Numbered from the stretch's first letter, positions 10,306 to 19,264 are shown. The stretch is 47,780 bases of DNA from JBOFSQ01 sp051651625 (GCA_051651625.1 JBOFSQ010000071.1:1-47780); one strand, 5' to 3'. The notes: generated from the letters alone by a model not told the origin. Numbers and translations are program-made.

Positions 10306-13300
10306 ATGTCAGAACCAACATACGAAGTAACCGACGACTGGCTTGGGTTGTTTGGGCTTGTCGATGCGGCGCGTGGGTATCGGAATCTGGTCTCGATACT
10401 GTCGCGTTTTCCGACGGAGGAAGTGCGCGTTTGGTGGTGTGAGGTGTTGCCGCCGATGATTCGGTGGACCGCTGACCCCGACATGGTACTCAACAATTTG
10501 GAGCGTTTTCTTTCGCAACCGAGTTCGGAATCGCTCTTCCCTTTGCTCAACTCGCAGTCTCTGGCAACGCTGCTCGAAATCTTTTCGACAAGCCAATACT
10601 TAAGCGACATTCTCATCCGCGACCCATATCTTTTCAAAGGTGTTTGCCAGAACGAAGGGCGTCCGCTCCCGCGCACTCGCGTCATCGACGAGATTCTCGC
10701 GGAGTTAGCTCCGCTCCAAGATGACCGCGACATCCTCAACACGATTCGTCGTTTCAAACATCGTCACACACTCCGCGTCGCTTATGGCGACATCATCCGT
10801 CGCCAGTCGCTTGAAGTCGTTACCGAACAAATATCCGACATCGCCGATGCGTGTGTTGAAGGTGCGTTGCGTGTGGCGGGGCGTCGGCTCTTCGTCCGTC
10901 GCGGAACGCCGCACACGTCAAATTATCAGGCGGTTCACTTCACCGTCCTCGCACTCGGAAAACTCGGTGGGCGCGAACTCAATTACTCCAGCGACATCGA
11001 CCTGATGTTTCTCTACGACGCCGAAGGTGCAACCGATACCGCAATACCAAACTCGCAGTATTTTGCCGAATTAGGACGCGAGATCGTGAGACTCTTGTCC
11101 GACGTTTCCGAGTGGGGGTTTGCGTATCGTGTCGATATGCGTCTGCGTCCGAACGGTCATCACGCACCACTGGCAATTGGTTTTGACGAGGCGATAAACT
11201 ACTACGCAAGTCGCGGACGAACTTGGGAACGACAAGCATTCCTCAAAGCCCGCCCCATCGCAGGGAACATCGCACTCGGTCGCCAATTTCTCGAACAACT
11301 TCAATACTGGATTTACCAGCCGTATCTCGGACAGATGGACATCGCTGGCATTCGTTCACTCAAACGAAAGATCGAACGACAAGCCGAAGAGAGCGGCGAG
11401 TCTGGTCACAATGTAAAGGTCGGTCACGGCGGGATTCGTGACATCGAGTTCGCAACGCAATTTCTGCAACTGCTAAACGGATTCGCACTTCCGACGATCC
11501 GTTCGCGGAACACGCTCGATGCGATATTGCGTCTTGAACGTGCGGGGTGTTTGTCGCACCAAGAGAGCACGATTTTGAGTGAAGGGTACAAATTCTTGCG
11601 AAAGGTCGAGCACCGAATTCAGATGATGTTCGACTTGCAAACGCACACGCTCCCGACTCAATCCGACGAACTTCGCAAACTCGCATTTCGTATGGGTTAC
11701 GCACGTTCGACAGGGGCCGATCCACTTGCAGAGTTCGAGCGCGACTACCATCGCAAGACCGAACTTCATCGCCGGATTTTGGACCACTTGTTTCACGGTG
11801 CGTTTCGCCGCGACCAACAAACTGCTGCCGAAGTCGATCTCATATTCGACCCTGAACCGTCACCAGAGTTGATTGCGAAAGTCTTGAGCGCATATCGTTT
11901 TCGAGACGTGCAGCAGGCGTATCATCATTTGATGGTTTTGGCCGAGGAGCGGGTTCGTTATCTTTCGTCGCGTCGTAGCCGGCACTTTCTTGCGTCGATT
12001 GCACCGTCGTTACTCACTGCGGTCGCCGCAACGCCCGATCCCGATCAAACTCTCGCCACACTCGCCAACGTCTCCGACGCACTCGGCGGCAAAGCTGGAC
12101 TTTGGGAACTTTTTCGATTTCACCCACCATCGCTACGACTTTATGTTCGGTTGTGTGCGCTCGCGCCGTATCTCACCGATATGCTACAGCGCGACCCCGG
12201 AATGCTCGATGGGCTTATGGACAGCCTCATCCGCGAACAGCTTCCGCAACGCGAACAGCTCGACGCCCACCTAAACTATCTCGTCGCCGGCGCGGGCGAC
12301 ATCGCCCCGATTCTCCACGGTTTCAAACACGACTCGATTTTGTGTGTTGGTGTCCGCGATGTCATTGGCAAGAGTGATGTCCGCGAATCGACGGCGGTAC
12401 TCTCCGACATTGCTCAAGTTTGTCTCAAGCAGATTGTGATGACGGAGTATTATGCACTCAGAAGTCGTTATGGCGAGCCGTCGATTGGACGGCAGCCGTG
12501 TCGATTTGCGATAGTCGCGCTGGGAAAGTTTGGTGGTGGCGAGATCAATTATCACAGCGACCTCGACTTGCTCTTCCTCTACGAAGGCGAGGGTGAAACG
12601 GTTTTGCCGCCGGTGCAAAAGAGTTTCTTCGCGCCCGACGACGCCTTGATTTCGCGTGAACCGACGGAGAATCGCCACTTCTTCGACACGCTTGTTCAAC
12701 GAGTTCTTAAGCGTGCGGCGAGTACGAGTGCGATGGGAAAGCTCTACGAAATCGACATGCGACTTCGGCCACGCGGTCGGCAAGGGAGTCTTGCGATTCC
12801 CCTCGACGATTTTACTTCGTACTTCACGCGAGGTGAGGGCGAACTTTGGGAACGGCTGATGCTGTGCCGCGCACGGGTCGTCTTGACGCTCGACGAATCG
12901 GAGTCACGCTTGGGAACAGTCGCGGACCCGCAACAGCACTTTCTCTGTCCATCGTCGATGCGAACGATGACGCTGCACGCCGTTCATCAAGCGCAGTACG
13001 CGCGAGAGTGGCAATCGAACAACGTTTCCGAGATCGCCGAGATGCGTCAACGTCTCCAAGACGCGAACCCCAATGATCGCATAAAACGCGGCCCCGGCGG
13101 ACTCCTCGATGTCGAGTTTCTGGTGCAGATGTTGCAGTTGCGATACGGTGCGAAGCGTGTCGGCATACGGCACGCCAACACGCTCAGCGCGCTTGAGAAG
13201 TTGTATGCCGCTGGAATCTTGTCGGCAAACGACCGCGATACGTTGCGACTTCACTACCGTTTTTTGCGAACACTCGAAAGCGCGCTGCGGCTTTTGAACT

Positions 13301-13458
13301 GCGAATCAACGTCCACGCTGCCACCGGTTTCGAGTGGCGTAACGGCTCAACTGGCGATGTTGGTCGGCGTTGATAGCGGCGACGAACTCGAACTCCGCGT
13401 AACACAAGCAACGCACGCAATCCGCCAAATCTTCCAACGATTCTTCGGCGAAGCGTAA
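10306..13458 (+). CDS. glnE: Bifunctional glutamine synthetase adenylyltransferase/deadenylase
   Basis: Adds AMP to, and removes it from, glutamine synthetase in response to PII, tuning nitrogen assimilation. 1050 aa, somewhat longer than the 946 aa of E. coli GlnE. Two nucleotidyltransferase modules are visible: LGKLGGRELNYSSDIDLMF (about 215-235) in the deadenylase half and LGKFGGGEINYHSDLDLLF (about 737-757) in the adenylylase half. Both carry the GG-x-E-x-NY-x-SD-x-D signature, and each is followed by RMRLRP/MRLRPRG and a KxGxGGxxDIEF-type segment (GHGGIRDIEF; GPGGLLDVEF). Both active sites look intact. It stands alone, 42 nt after the beta-helix gene, and converges with coaD. Confidence 0.95.
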   Translation: MSEPTYEVTDDWLGLFGLVDAARGYRNLVSILSRFPTEEVRVWWCEVLPPMIRWTADPDMVLNNLERFLSQPSSESLFPLLNSQSLATLLEIFSTSQYLSDILIRDPYLFKGVCQNEGRPLPRTRVIDEILAELAPLQDDRDILNTIRRFKHRHTLRVAYGDIIRRQSLEVVTEQISDIADACVEGALRVAGRRLFVRRGTPHTSNYQAVHFTVLALGKLGGRELNYSSDIDLMFLYDAEGATDTAIPNSQYFAELGREIVRLLSDVSEWGFAYRVDMRLRPNGHHAPLAIGFDEAINYYASRGRTWERQAFLKARPIAGNIALGRQFLEQLQYWIYQPYLGQMDIAGIRSLKRKIERQAEESGESGHNVKVGHGGIRDIEFATQFLQLLNGFALPTIRSRNTLDAILRLERAGCLSHQESTILSEGYKFLRKVEHRIQMMFDLQTHTLPTQSDELRKLAFRMGYARSTGADPLAEFERDYHRKTELHRRILDHLFHGAFRRDQQTAAEVDLIFDPEPSPELIAKVLSAYRFRDVQQAYHHLMVLAEERVRYLSSRRSRHFLASIAPSLLTAVAATPDPDQTLATLANVSDALGGKAGLWELFRFHPPSLRLYVRLCALAPYLTDMLQRDPGMLDGLMDSLIREQLPQREQLDAHLNYLVAGAGDIAPILHGFKHDSILCVGVRDVIGKSDVRESTAVLSDIAQVCLKQIVMTEYYALRSRYGEPSIGRQPCRFAIVALGKFGGGEINYHSDLDLLFLYEGEGETVLPPVQKSFFAPDDALISREPTENRHFFDTLVQRVLKRAASTSAMGKLYEIDMRLRPRGRQGSLAIPLDDFTSYFTRGEGELWERLMLCRARVVLTLDESESRLGTVADPQQHFLCPSSMRTMTLHAVHQAQYAREWQSNNVSEIAEMRQRLQDANPNDRIKRGPGGLLDVEFLVQMLQLRYGAKRVGIRHANTLSALEKLYAAGILSANDRDTLRLHYRFLRTLESALRLLNCESTSTLPPVSSGVTAQLAMLVGVDSGDELELRVTQATHAIRQIFQRFFGEA

Positions 13459-13460
13459 CT

Positions 13461-13563
13461 ATACTCAAGACGGTTTGAATTGCCCATACCAAAACGGTAG
13501 CGGCCCATCGAGGCCGCGGTACAACAGAGGGCGAAGCCTACAAATCGACCCGTAACGGGTCTA
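13461..13563 (-). repeat. ~100-bp dispersed repeat, copy 1
   Basis: Read on the minus strand it begins TAGACCCGTTACGGGTCGAT and ends near AAACCGTCTTGAGTAT. The middle contains GTAGGCTTCGCCCTC and CCGCTACCGTTTTGG. It fills the whole space between the convergent glnE and coaD genes. The first three bases are the coaD TAG stop codon. Other copies are at 26418-26525 and 41332-41434. The ACCCGTTACGGGT palindrome at one end could act as a transcription-ending hairpin. Confidence 0.85.
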
Positions 13564-14067
13564 TCGTGATGAAACGTCGATGAGTTGTTGACGTTGTAGA
13601 ACGGCGGTGACGACCGGTTCGGGTAGAAAACTGCGAAGAGTTGCTTCGTCGGCGACCGGTTCAATCTCTTTGATGAGCGAACTTGAGACGTGCGCAAGTT
13701 CACCGTCGGCGACGAGAAACAGCGTCTCAACGTCGGGCGCGAGGCGGCGGTTTGCCATCATCATTGTTAGCTCGGCTTGAATGTCGGTAATGGGCCGCAC
13801 ACCGCGCACCATAATCTTCGCCCCCATCTCGCGGACAAACCGAACCGTCAGCCCCTCATAAGTTCGAACGTCAATGTTTGGAATGTGACCAGTCGAGCGG
13901 CGAATCAACTCCGCACGCAAATCGCCCGAAAACCACGCTCGCTTCTCGCGGTTGATTCCAACTCCAATCACCAGACGATCAAACAGCGGCGCAACACGCT
14001 CAACTATATTGAGGTGCCCCAGCGTGAACGGGTCAAACGACCCCGGATAAACTGCAAGATGTGACAT
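13561..14067 (-). CDS. coaD: Phosphopantetheine adenylyltransferase
   Basis: Joins 4'-phosphopantetheine with ATP to give dephospho-CoA, the fourth step of CoA synthesis. 168 aa, normal for the family. It shows PGSFDPFTLGH with the (T/H)xGH nucleotidyltransferase motif at residues 15-18, RGVRPITDIQ, and the C-terminal SSSLIKEI. It follows the helicase gene on the same strand across a 148-nt gap full of repeats. Its stop codon is the first triplet of the dispersed repeat. Confidence 0.96.
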   Translation of the reverse strand: MSHLAVYPGSFDPFTLGHLNIVERVAPLFDRLVIGVGINREKRAWFSGDLRAELIRRSTGHIPNIDVRTYEGLTVRFVREMGAKIMVRGVRPITDIQAELTMMMANRRLAPDVETLFLVADGELAHVSSSLIKEIEPVADEATLRSFLPEPVVTAVLQRQQLIDVSSR

Positions 14068-14090
14068 TTTGTTTCTCGTTTTCTTGGTTT

Positions 14091-14205
14091 CGCTTGCTTA
14101 CGCTTCCCGCTCTGATTCGGGGCACTCGCTTACGCTTCGTGTTCTGAACACTGGCCACTAGCCACCGACCACTGCTTCTGGCACTCGCTTACGCTTCGCG
14201 TTCTT
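14091..14205. repeat. Three CACTCGCTTACGCTTC repeats
   Basis: Near-identical units in one orientation: CGCTTGCTTACGCTTCCCGC (from 14091), GCACTCGCTTACGCTTCGTG (from 14122) and GCACTCGCTTACGCTTCGCG (from 14181). Each is followed by TCTGA or TCT-like sequence. They occupy the gap between the helicase and coaD. Between the last two is ACTGGCCACTAGCCACCGACC. Confidence 0.8.
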
Positions 14206-14215
14206 GTTCGTAACA

Positions 14216-16369
14216 TCAAAACGCATTTTGTTTTCGCGTTCGCGTCTTGGTCACGATTCGTCCTTCGTCGTCGTACTCGTCGTCGATACCGTCTTCGCTG
14301 GCAACTTCTTGCGAATACTCGTCCGCGACGGGACGACGCGACTGTTTAGCGGCAAAACTCCGTTCAAGTACAACCTGTTTCCACGCTGGAACCGACTCGT
14401 CGGTCGCAAGCGATTGTGACGCGGCGTCGCCAGCAATCTCAAACTGATCGAGCGGTAACTCAAACAGAAATGAACTCGCCATCGTGTGACGTACCTGTCC
14501 GCGAGACGCGCGAACCTCAACGTAACACAAACGCAAATCCGCTTTCGCCCGCGTTATACCAACAAACAAAAGTCGCCGCTCCTCTTCCATCTGCGACTCC
14601 TCAAAAAGAGACCGCTCGTGCGGCAAAATCCCTTCCTCAACCGCGATGAGATAAACCACCGGAAACTCAAGCCCCTTCGCCGCGTGAAGCGTCATCAGCG
14701 AAACAGCGTTGTCGGTACTGAGCGCATCGACATCACTCACAAGCGCAGTCTGTTCGAGAAATCTGGAGAGCGGCGTCACAACAACTTCGTCACCAGTGTC
14801 AGCGTTGTCAACGTCGTCGAACTCGCGTGCGACGGTGAGCAGCTCTTCGATGTTGGCGACACGTTCACCGTCTTCTTCAGACTCGTCTGGCTGAAACTGT
14901 GCGAGAAATTTGGTCTTGTCGAGAAATGCACGAATGACCGGTTCGACTTGTCCGCTGGCGGCGAGTTCGGTAAGTTCGTCGATGGTGCGAACGAAACCGC
15001 GAATCGCACCAGCCGTTTTCGCAGCGAGTTTGAAGACACTCGGCGCGGCGCGGAGTGCGTCGAGGAGCGAGATTTCACGTTCACGCGCGAGGCCTTCGCA
15101 CTTTTGTAACGTCGTCTTGCCAATGCCGCGTGTTGGGACGTTTACAATCCGCGTTAGCGCAACGTCACTGGCCGGATTTGAAAGCAATCGCAGGTACGCA
15201 AGAACGTCCTTGATTTCTGCGCGTGCATAAAACTCAAGTCCGCGAATGAGCCGAAACGGAACACCTTCGCGCCGCAATGCGTGTTCAAGATTTCGTGACA
15301 AAACGTTTGTGCGATAGAAAATCGCATAATCACTCGGTCTCCGCGAGCCGCTTGCGACTTCGCGTGCGATCTCCGCAGCGATGTATTCCGCCTCTGCCTG
15401 CTGGTCTGCGTACTTCACCAGCCGCACCGGATTTCCCGCAGCGTTTGCGGTGTGAAGTCCTTTGTCTTTGCGCTGTTTGTTGTGACGAATGAGCGACGAT
15501 GCCGCTCCCAAAATCTGCGGCGTGCTCCGGTAGTTTTGTTCCAACTTCACAATTCGCGCCGACGGAAAATCGTGCTCGAAACGCAAGATGTTTTCAATGT
15601 CTGCACCGCGCCATCCGTAGATCGACTGGTCGGGATCGCCCGTCACGGCAAGATTCGGAAAGTCGCGTGCGAGGAGCTTGAGTATTGCGTACTGAACGGC
15701 ATTCGTGTCTTGATACTCATCGACGAGAATGTAACGGAAACGGCGGTCAAGTCGCTCGCGGATGTCGGCGTGGTCGCGCAAAAGAATAGCGACGTGAAGA
15801 AGCATGTCGTCGAAATCGACGGCGTTTTGACGTTTCAGCGTTTCTTGATAGAGCGAGTAGACCTCGGCGGTTGCGCTGCCGACGGTGCTCCCGTTTCGCG
15901 GTTCGTACTCGTCTGGCAAGACGAGTTGATTTTTGGCGTAGCTGATCGCGGTCTGGATTTTTTTTGGCGTGATGCCGCTGGGGAGGTCGTCTTTGCGAAT
16001 GAGACTTGTGAGGAGTTTGAGCGCGTCGTCGGCGTCGTAGATTACGAACGAACGATCCAGCCCAACGAACTCGGCGTAAGTGCGGAGGATGCGTCCGCAG
16101 AACCGGTGAAACGTCCCGACCCAAACGCCATCGGCAACGCTCGGCGCGAGTTTTTGGAGGCGTTCGTGCATCTCTTCGGCGGCTTTGTTGGTGAACGTAA
16201 GCGCGGCCAGTTGATTCGGGTAAACGCCGCGACGCAAAAGCCGCGCAAGGCGGTGCGTTACGACTCGCGTTTTACCGCTTCCCGGTCCAGCGAGAACCAA
16301 AAGCGGGCCGTCGTCGTGACAAACCGCTTCACACTGGGAAGGATTGAGACCTTGGAGAAGATCGTCCAT
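14216..16369 (-). CDS. UvrD/PcrA/Rep-type superfamily 1 DNA helicase
   Basis: ATP-driven 3'-5' DNA unwinding in repair and replication restart. 717 aa, typical of PcrA/UvrD. N-terminal Q-motif region LNPSQCEAV; Walker A AGPGSGKT at residues 27-34; TFTNKAAEEM (motif Ia); LVDEYQDTN (motif II); TGDPDQSIYGWRGA (motif III); LEQNYRST (motif IV); LMTLHAAKGLEFPVVYLI (motif V); LLFVGITRAK (motif VI). The acidic and arginine-rich C-terminal tail resembles PcrA. UvrD, PcrA and Rep cannot be separated from sequence alone. It is divergent from a small membrane gene. Confidence 0.93.
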   Translation of the reverse strand: MDDLLQGLNPSQCEAVCHDDGPLLVLAGPGSGKTRVVTHRLARLLRRGVYPNQLAALTFTNKAAEEMHERLQKLAPSVADGVWVGTFHRFCGRILRTYAEFVGLDRSFVIYDADDALKLLTSLIRKDDLPSGITPKKIQTAISYAKNQLVLPDEYEPRNGSTVGSATAEVYSLYQETLKRQNAVDFDDMLLHVAILLRDHADIRERLDRRFRYILVDEYQDTNAVQYAILKLLARDFPNLAVTGDPDQSIYGWRGADIENILRFEHDFPSARIVKLEQNYRSTPQILGAASSLIRHNKQRKDKGLHTANAAGNPVRLVKYADQQAEAEYIAAEIAREVASGSRRPSDYAIFYRTNVLSRNLEHALRREGVPFRLIRGLEFYARAEIKDVLAYLRLLSNPASDVALTRIVNVPTRGIGKTTLQKCEGLAREREISLLDALRAAPSVFKLAAKTAGAIRGFVRTIDELTELAASGQVEPVIRAFLDKTKFLAQFQPDESEEDGERVANIEELLTVAREFDDVDNADTGDEVVVTPLSRFLEQTALVSDVDALSTDNAVSLMTLHAAKGLEFPVVYLIAVEEGILPHERSLFEESQMEEERRLLFVGITRAKADLRLCYVEVRASRGQVRHTMASSFLFELPLDQFEIAGDAASQSLATDESVPAWKQVVLERSFAAKQSRRPVADEYSQEVASEDGIDDEYDDEGRIVTKTRTRKQNAF

Positions 16370-16381
16370 GAAAAACTCACC

Positions 16382-16410
16382 TTGTCAAAAAGGGGAAAAT
16401 CGAGTAGAAT
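16382..16410 (+). promoter_or_regulatory. Sigma70-type promoter for the small membrane protein
   Basis: TTGTCA and TAGAAT are separated by 17 nt, starting just after the divergent helicase start. The expected RNA start is about 50 nt upstream of the 16469 start codon. Confidence 0.7.
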
Positions 16411-16468
16411 CCCCACCTGTACCGTGCAAGGTAGCCGTGAAGAATGTAAACCGACGGAGGAAAATTCT

Positions 16469-16678
16469 ATGTCTCGAACTGATTACCAGCCCGAAGTTAC
16501 TGGGTTTTCGCAACAACAGTGGCTTTTGCTCGTCTTGGCCATGGTGCTGGGCGTTGTCACCGTATTCACGCTCGACAAGGCGGGGCTGACCCCGCACCAT
16601 CACGCGACGCTCACAAGTGCCGTCCAAGCCGAAACCGCACCGCTGAACGACGTAATGACCGACAGTGAAGGCGAGTAG
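16469..16678 (+). CDS. Small single-span membrane protein, unknown function
   Basis: 69 aa. A GGAGG ribosome-binding site ends 8 nt before the ATG, and a good promoter lies upstream. The N-terminus is polar (MSRTDYQPEVTGFSQQQ), followed by one hydrophobic helix at about 18-35 (WLLLVLAMVLGVVTVFTL) and a polar, acidic tail with HHH. There is no Cys lipobox. The frame is open far upstream, but that part is antisense to the helicase. I do not recognise a family. Expression signals are stronger than for most genes here. Confidence 0.75.
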   Translation: MSRTDYQPEVTGFSQQQWLLLVLAMVLGVVTVFTLDKAGLTPHHHATLTSAVQAETAPLNDVMTDSEGE

Positions 16679-16703
16679 TACAAAGTTATTCAATTGATCT
16701 TCG

Positions 16704-16977
16704 TATCCGCAGATTTCACAGATTCACGCAGATTGTTGTTGCATCGTTTACAAGCAGTTCTTTTTTCTCACACAAAGGCACGAAGACACAAAGAAGAATT
16801 TTAACGCGGAAATCGCGGAAGAACGGAAAGACACGGAAGTTCCGAATTCTGCGTATTCCGTTTTTCCGCGTGTTCCGCGTTCTCTATCCTCTTCGTGCCT
16901 TTGTGCCTTCGTGTGAACAGAAAAAACTGCAAGCAGATACAAAAATCTGCGACAATCTGCGGTATCTGCGGATTCAA
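16704..16977. repeat. Nested inverted repeats between two small genes
   Basis: This fills most of a 387-nt gap. Outer arms: ATCCGCAGATTTCACAGATT (about 16704) and the inverse, containing GCGGTATCTGCGGATTC (to about 16977). Inner arms: CTCACACAAAGGCACGAAG (from 16767) and the inverse CTTCGTGCCTTTGTGCC (to 16916). Between them lie CGCGGAA and TTCCGCG motifs that also pair. A copy of the inner element is at 35128-35215. No gene is seen; a weak TATAAC -10 box at 17011 may serve the next gene. Confidence 0.8.
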
Positions 16978-17065
16978 AATGAACGCCGTTTCGATAACCG
17001 CATAGCAGAGTATAACGCGACAACCCATTTTTTCAAGTGTAAAACTTCAAGGAGGATTTCAGACA

Positions 17066-17359
17066 ATGGCGACACGGATTTCACTTGGGCGGGCGTACAC
17101 GGCCAACAAAGTTCTGGAACGGAAGCTCCAAATGAGCCTTTCGGAATTGGGTTTGAGCGTGCGAACAACAAACTGCCTCGAAGAACAAGGGCTTGCCACC
17201 ATCGGCGACCTCTTGGGCTGCTCGCGTGAAGAGCTGTTAACGTTCACCAACTTCGGTGAAAAGACGCTCGTCGATGTTTACAAGGCACTAGAACGACTAG
17301 GATTTCACAGGCGCGGAGCGGCGTGCGAACTGCAAACCGTCGAGGCAACAACTGCGTGA
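17066..17359 (+). CDS. Free-standing RNA polymerase alpha C-terminal-domain-like protein
   Basis: 97 aa with a strong AAGGAGG site 10 nt before the ATG. Residues about 24-80 match the alpha-CTD fold: LSELGLSVRTTNCLEE, then GLATIGDLLGCSREEL, then NFGEKTLVDVYKALERLGF, the two helix-hairpin-helix segments that in RpoA contact UP-element DNA and activators. The alpha N-terminal dimerisation domain is missing and the usual rpoA neighbours (rpsD, rplQ) are absent, so this is not RpoA. It could bind DNA or compete with alpha-CTD for regulators; that is inference. The C-terminal ~17 residues are unstructured. Confidence 0.8.
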   Translation: MATRISLGRAYTANKVLERKLQMSLSELGLSVRTTNCLEEQGLATIGDLLGCSREELLTFTNFGEKTLVDVYKALERLGFHRRGAACELQTVEATTA

Positions 17360-17384
17360 CCAAATTCCAACTTGAGTAGAAATT

Positions 17385-18422
17385 GTGTCGGACCGTTTAT
17401 TCTCCTCGATGTCGCGCCGCCGCCATTCGCCTTCGTCGGTACGTCGTCGCGGTTGGGTGTACCGTCTCTACCAGCGGATTCGCTTCGGCCAAACGTTTCT
17501 CTTCGCCGGTCTTTTTCTGACCGGCGCGCTGATTCTCACCGTCCACCTGATCACTTGGGTTATACCGCAATGGCGCGAACCAACAGGATCGGTTTGGGGC
17601 TGGTATTTTCTTGTTTCCGTGCCGCTACCGCTCCTTGTCTTCGGAGGACTCGGACTGTGGTGGGCACTCCGCGACCGGCAACACTCACAAGAGTTTCAGT
17701 CGGCCAGCAAGACTCGCTCGCCAAACACAAACTATCCGACGGTGCCGTCGTATGAAACGGTCAACGACAGCCCCGGAACGTATCTCGCGTGGCGGTTGCC
17801 GCTGCGGTCACAACCCGGAATCAAGCTCCTCGGACTGGCGACGTTCACGGTTTTTTGGAACACAATCTCTTGGTGGGTTCTCGTTTATCTCATCCTTCAG
17901 CCGCGCACGACATCGCATCTAGTCGCCTGCTCGCTTTTCGGAGTTTTGTTTTGTGGTACCGGACTGGCACTGTTCGTTTGGATTGTTCACCAGCTTCTAC
18001 TCGCCTTCGGAATTGGGCCGACGATACTGGAAATCAGCGATCACCCAATCGTCCCGAATCGGAGTTATCGGTTGCGGCTGGTTCAGGCGGGCGTGCTTCG
18101 CGTCAGGCGTTTGGAACTTGCAATGACGTGTTGCGAAGTGACACGCTTTCGCCAAGGAACCGACACGATCACAAGCACACGCGAAGTCTATCACCAAACG
18201 CTCTATGAATGTGAAGACGTGGAGATCGGACGTGCCGCACCGATGCAGCACGATATGACTCTCAAACTGCCGCTCGGCGTGATGCACTCGATGCAGTGCG
18301 AACACAATGAAATCGTTTGGAGACTGGTCGTTGTTGTCGAACCGGCTGGGTCGTCGCCCGTTGTCCGCGACTGCCCGATGGTTGTCTTACCCGCCGTATT
18401 TGAAGAAGACGGAGACCCGTGA
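17385..18422 (+). CDS. Four-helix membrane protein of unknown function
   Basis: 345 aa from a GTG start; an in-frame ATG eight codons later (17409) is equally possible. The N-terminus is arginine-rich (MSRRRHSPSSVRRRGWVYR). Two hydrophobic segments lie at about 37-60 and 70-92, a polar loop at about 93-145, two more helices at about 150-175 and 182-208, and a C-terminal soluble beta-rich domain of ~130 residues that could have an arrestin-like or DUF3592-like fold. No catalytic motif is seen. The stop overlaps the NAD kinase start (TGATG), suggesting translational coupling. Function unknown. Confidence 0.7.
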   Translation: MSDRLFSSMSRRRHSPSSVRRRGWVYRLYQRIRFGQTFLFAGLFLTGALILTVHLITWVIPQWREPTGSVWGWYFLVSVPLPLLVFGGLGLWWALRDRQHSQEFQSASKTRSPNTNYPTVPSYETVNDSPGTYLAWRLPLRSQPGIKLLGLATFTVFWNTISWWVLVYLILQPRTTSHLVACSLFGVLFCGTGLALFVWIVHQLLLAFGIGPTILEISDHPIVPNRSYRLRLVQAGVLRVRRLELAMTCCEVTRFRQGTDTITSTREVYHQTLYECEDVEIGRAAPMQHDMTLKLPLGVMHSMQCEHNEIVWRLVVVVEPAGSSPVVRDCPMVVLPAVFEEDGDP

Positions 18423-19264
18423 TGCGCGTCATTCTCTTGGGGAACAGTCAACCTGAATCGACTTTTGAGACCGTGCAAAAATTGTCGCGCGAGATCGGTA
18501 CGTTCTGCGAAGTCGTGTTCGCCGATTTTTCCGACCGTCACACAATCCGCCAACCGGTCCCAGAAGTCGATGCCGACATCGCCATCGTCTTCGGCGGCGA
18601 CGGTGCAATCATTCGCGCGGCCCGCCAGATGCGATACCGTCAACTTCCGACAATCGCCGTCCACCTCGGCACGCTCGGTTTTCTCTCGACGGTACAGACT
18701 GGCGAACTTCTGCCGCTCTTGCGTCGCAAAGATTTGTTAACGTTTCCAGTTGTCGAACACATTCTCTTGCAGTGTCGCGTTTGCGACGCAAAGGGGAACG
18801 TCGTCGCCGATGAACTTGCGCTCAACGAAGTTTCGCTCCAAGGCGGACAGCCGTTTCGGCTCACGCACATCGAGCTTTTGAACGACGAAGAGCAAGTCAC
18901 CGTCTACCGCTGCGACGGCCTGATTTTGAGTACGCCGATTGGCTCGACGGCGCACAACCTTTCGGCTGGCGGACCGATCTTGCGCAAAGAACTCGACGCG
19001 ATCTCGATCTGTCCGATTAGTCCGCACACGCTCAGCCATCGTCCTGTCGTCGATAGCGCGAACAGGCGTTATGCGCTTCGGATTCTCGATGCCGATCGTC
19101 AAGCGGTTGTCGTCGTCGATGGTGCCGAACTTGCAACGGTAAGTCGCGGCGACGAAGTTGTCGTGACCCGCGCACCGGTTTCGTTCAAACTCCTCAAATT
19201 GCCACACTACAGCTACTACCAAACGCTCCGCGACAAACTCGGCTGGGGCGGCTCGCTCTCATGA
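18422..19264 (+). CDS. nadK: NAD kinase
   Basis: Phosphorylates NAD to NADP, the only de novo source of NADP. 280 aa. GGDG at residues 58-61, HLGTLGFLS, the conserved ALNEVSLQ and the STPIGSTAHNLSAGGP loop near 170 are all present. The ATG is read as the start because it overlaps the preceding stop as TGATG; a GTG one codon earlier is possible. The downstream gene begins inside its last codons (ATGA overlap), so three genes appear to be co-translated. Confidence 0.93.
   Translation: MRVILLGNSQPESTFETVQKLSREIGTFCEVVFADFSDRHTIRQPVPEVDADIAIVFGGDGAIIRAARQMRYRQLPTIAVHLGTLGFLSTVQTGELLPLLRRKDLLTFPVVEHILLQCRVCDAKGNVVADELALNEVSLQGGQPFRLTHIELLNDEEQVTVYRCDGLILSTPIGSTAHNLSAGGPILRKELDAISICPISPHTLSHRPVVDSANRRYALRILDADRQAVVVVDGAELATVSRGDEVVVTRAPVSFKLLKLPHYSYYQTLRDKLGWGGSLS

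Noticed and set aside
14486..15109. 207-aa + strand frame.
   Set aside because: Antisense to the helicase; no ribosome-binding site and odd composition.
15452..16468. Long + strand frame leading into the small membrane protein.
   Set aside because: It is antisense to the helicase gene, which has all seven motifs. Only the part after ATG 16469 has its own promoter and ribosome-binding site.
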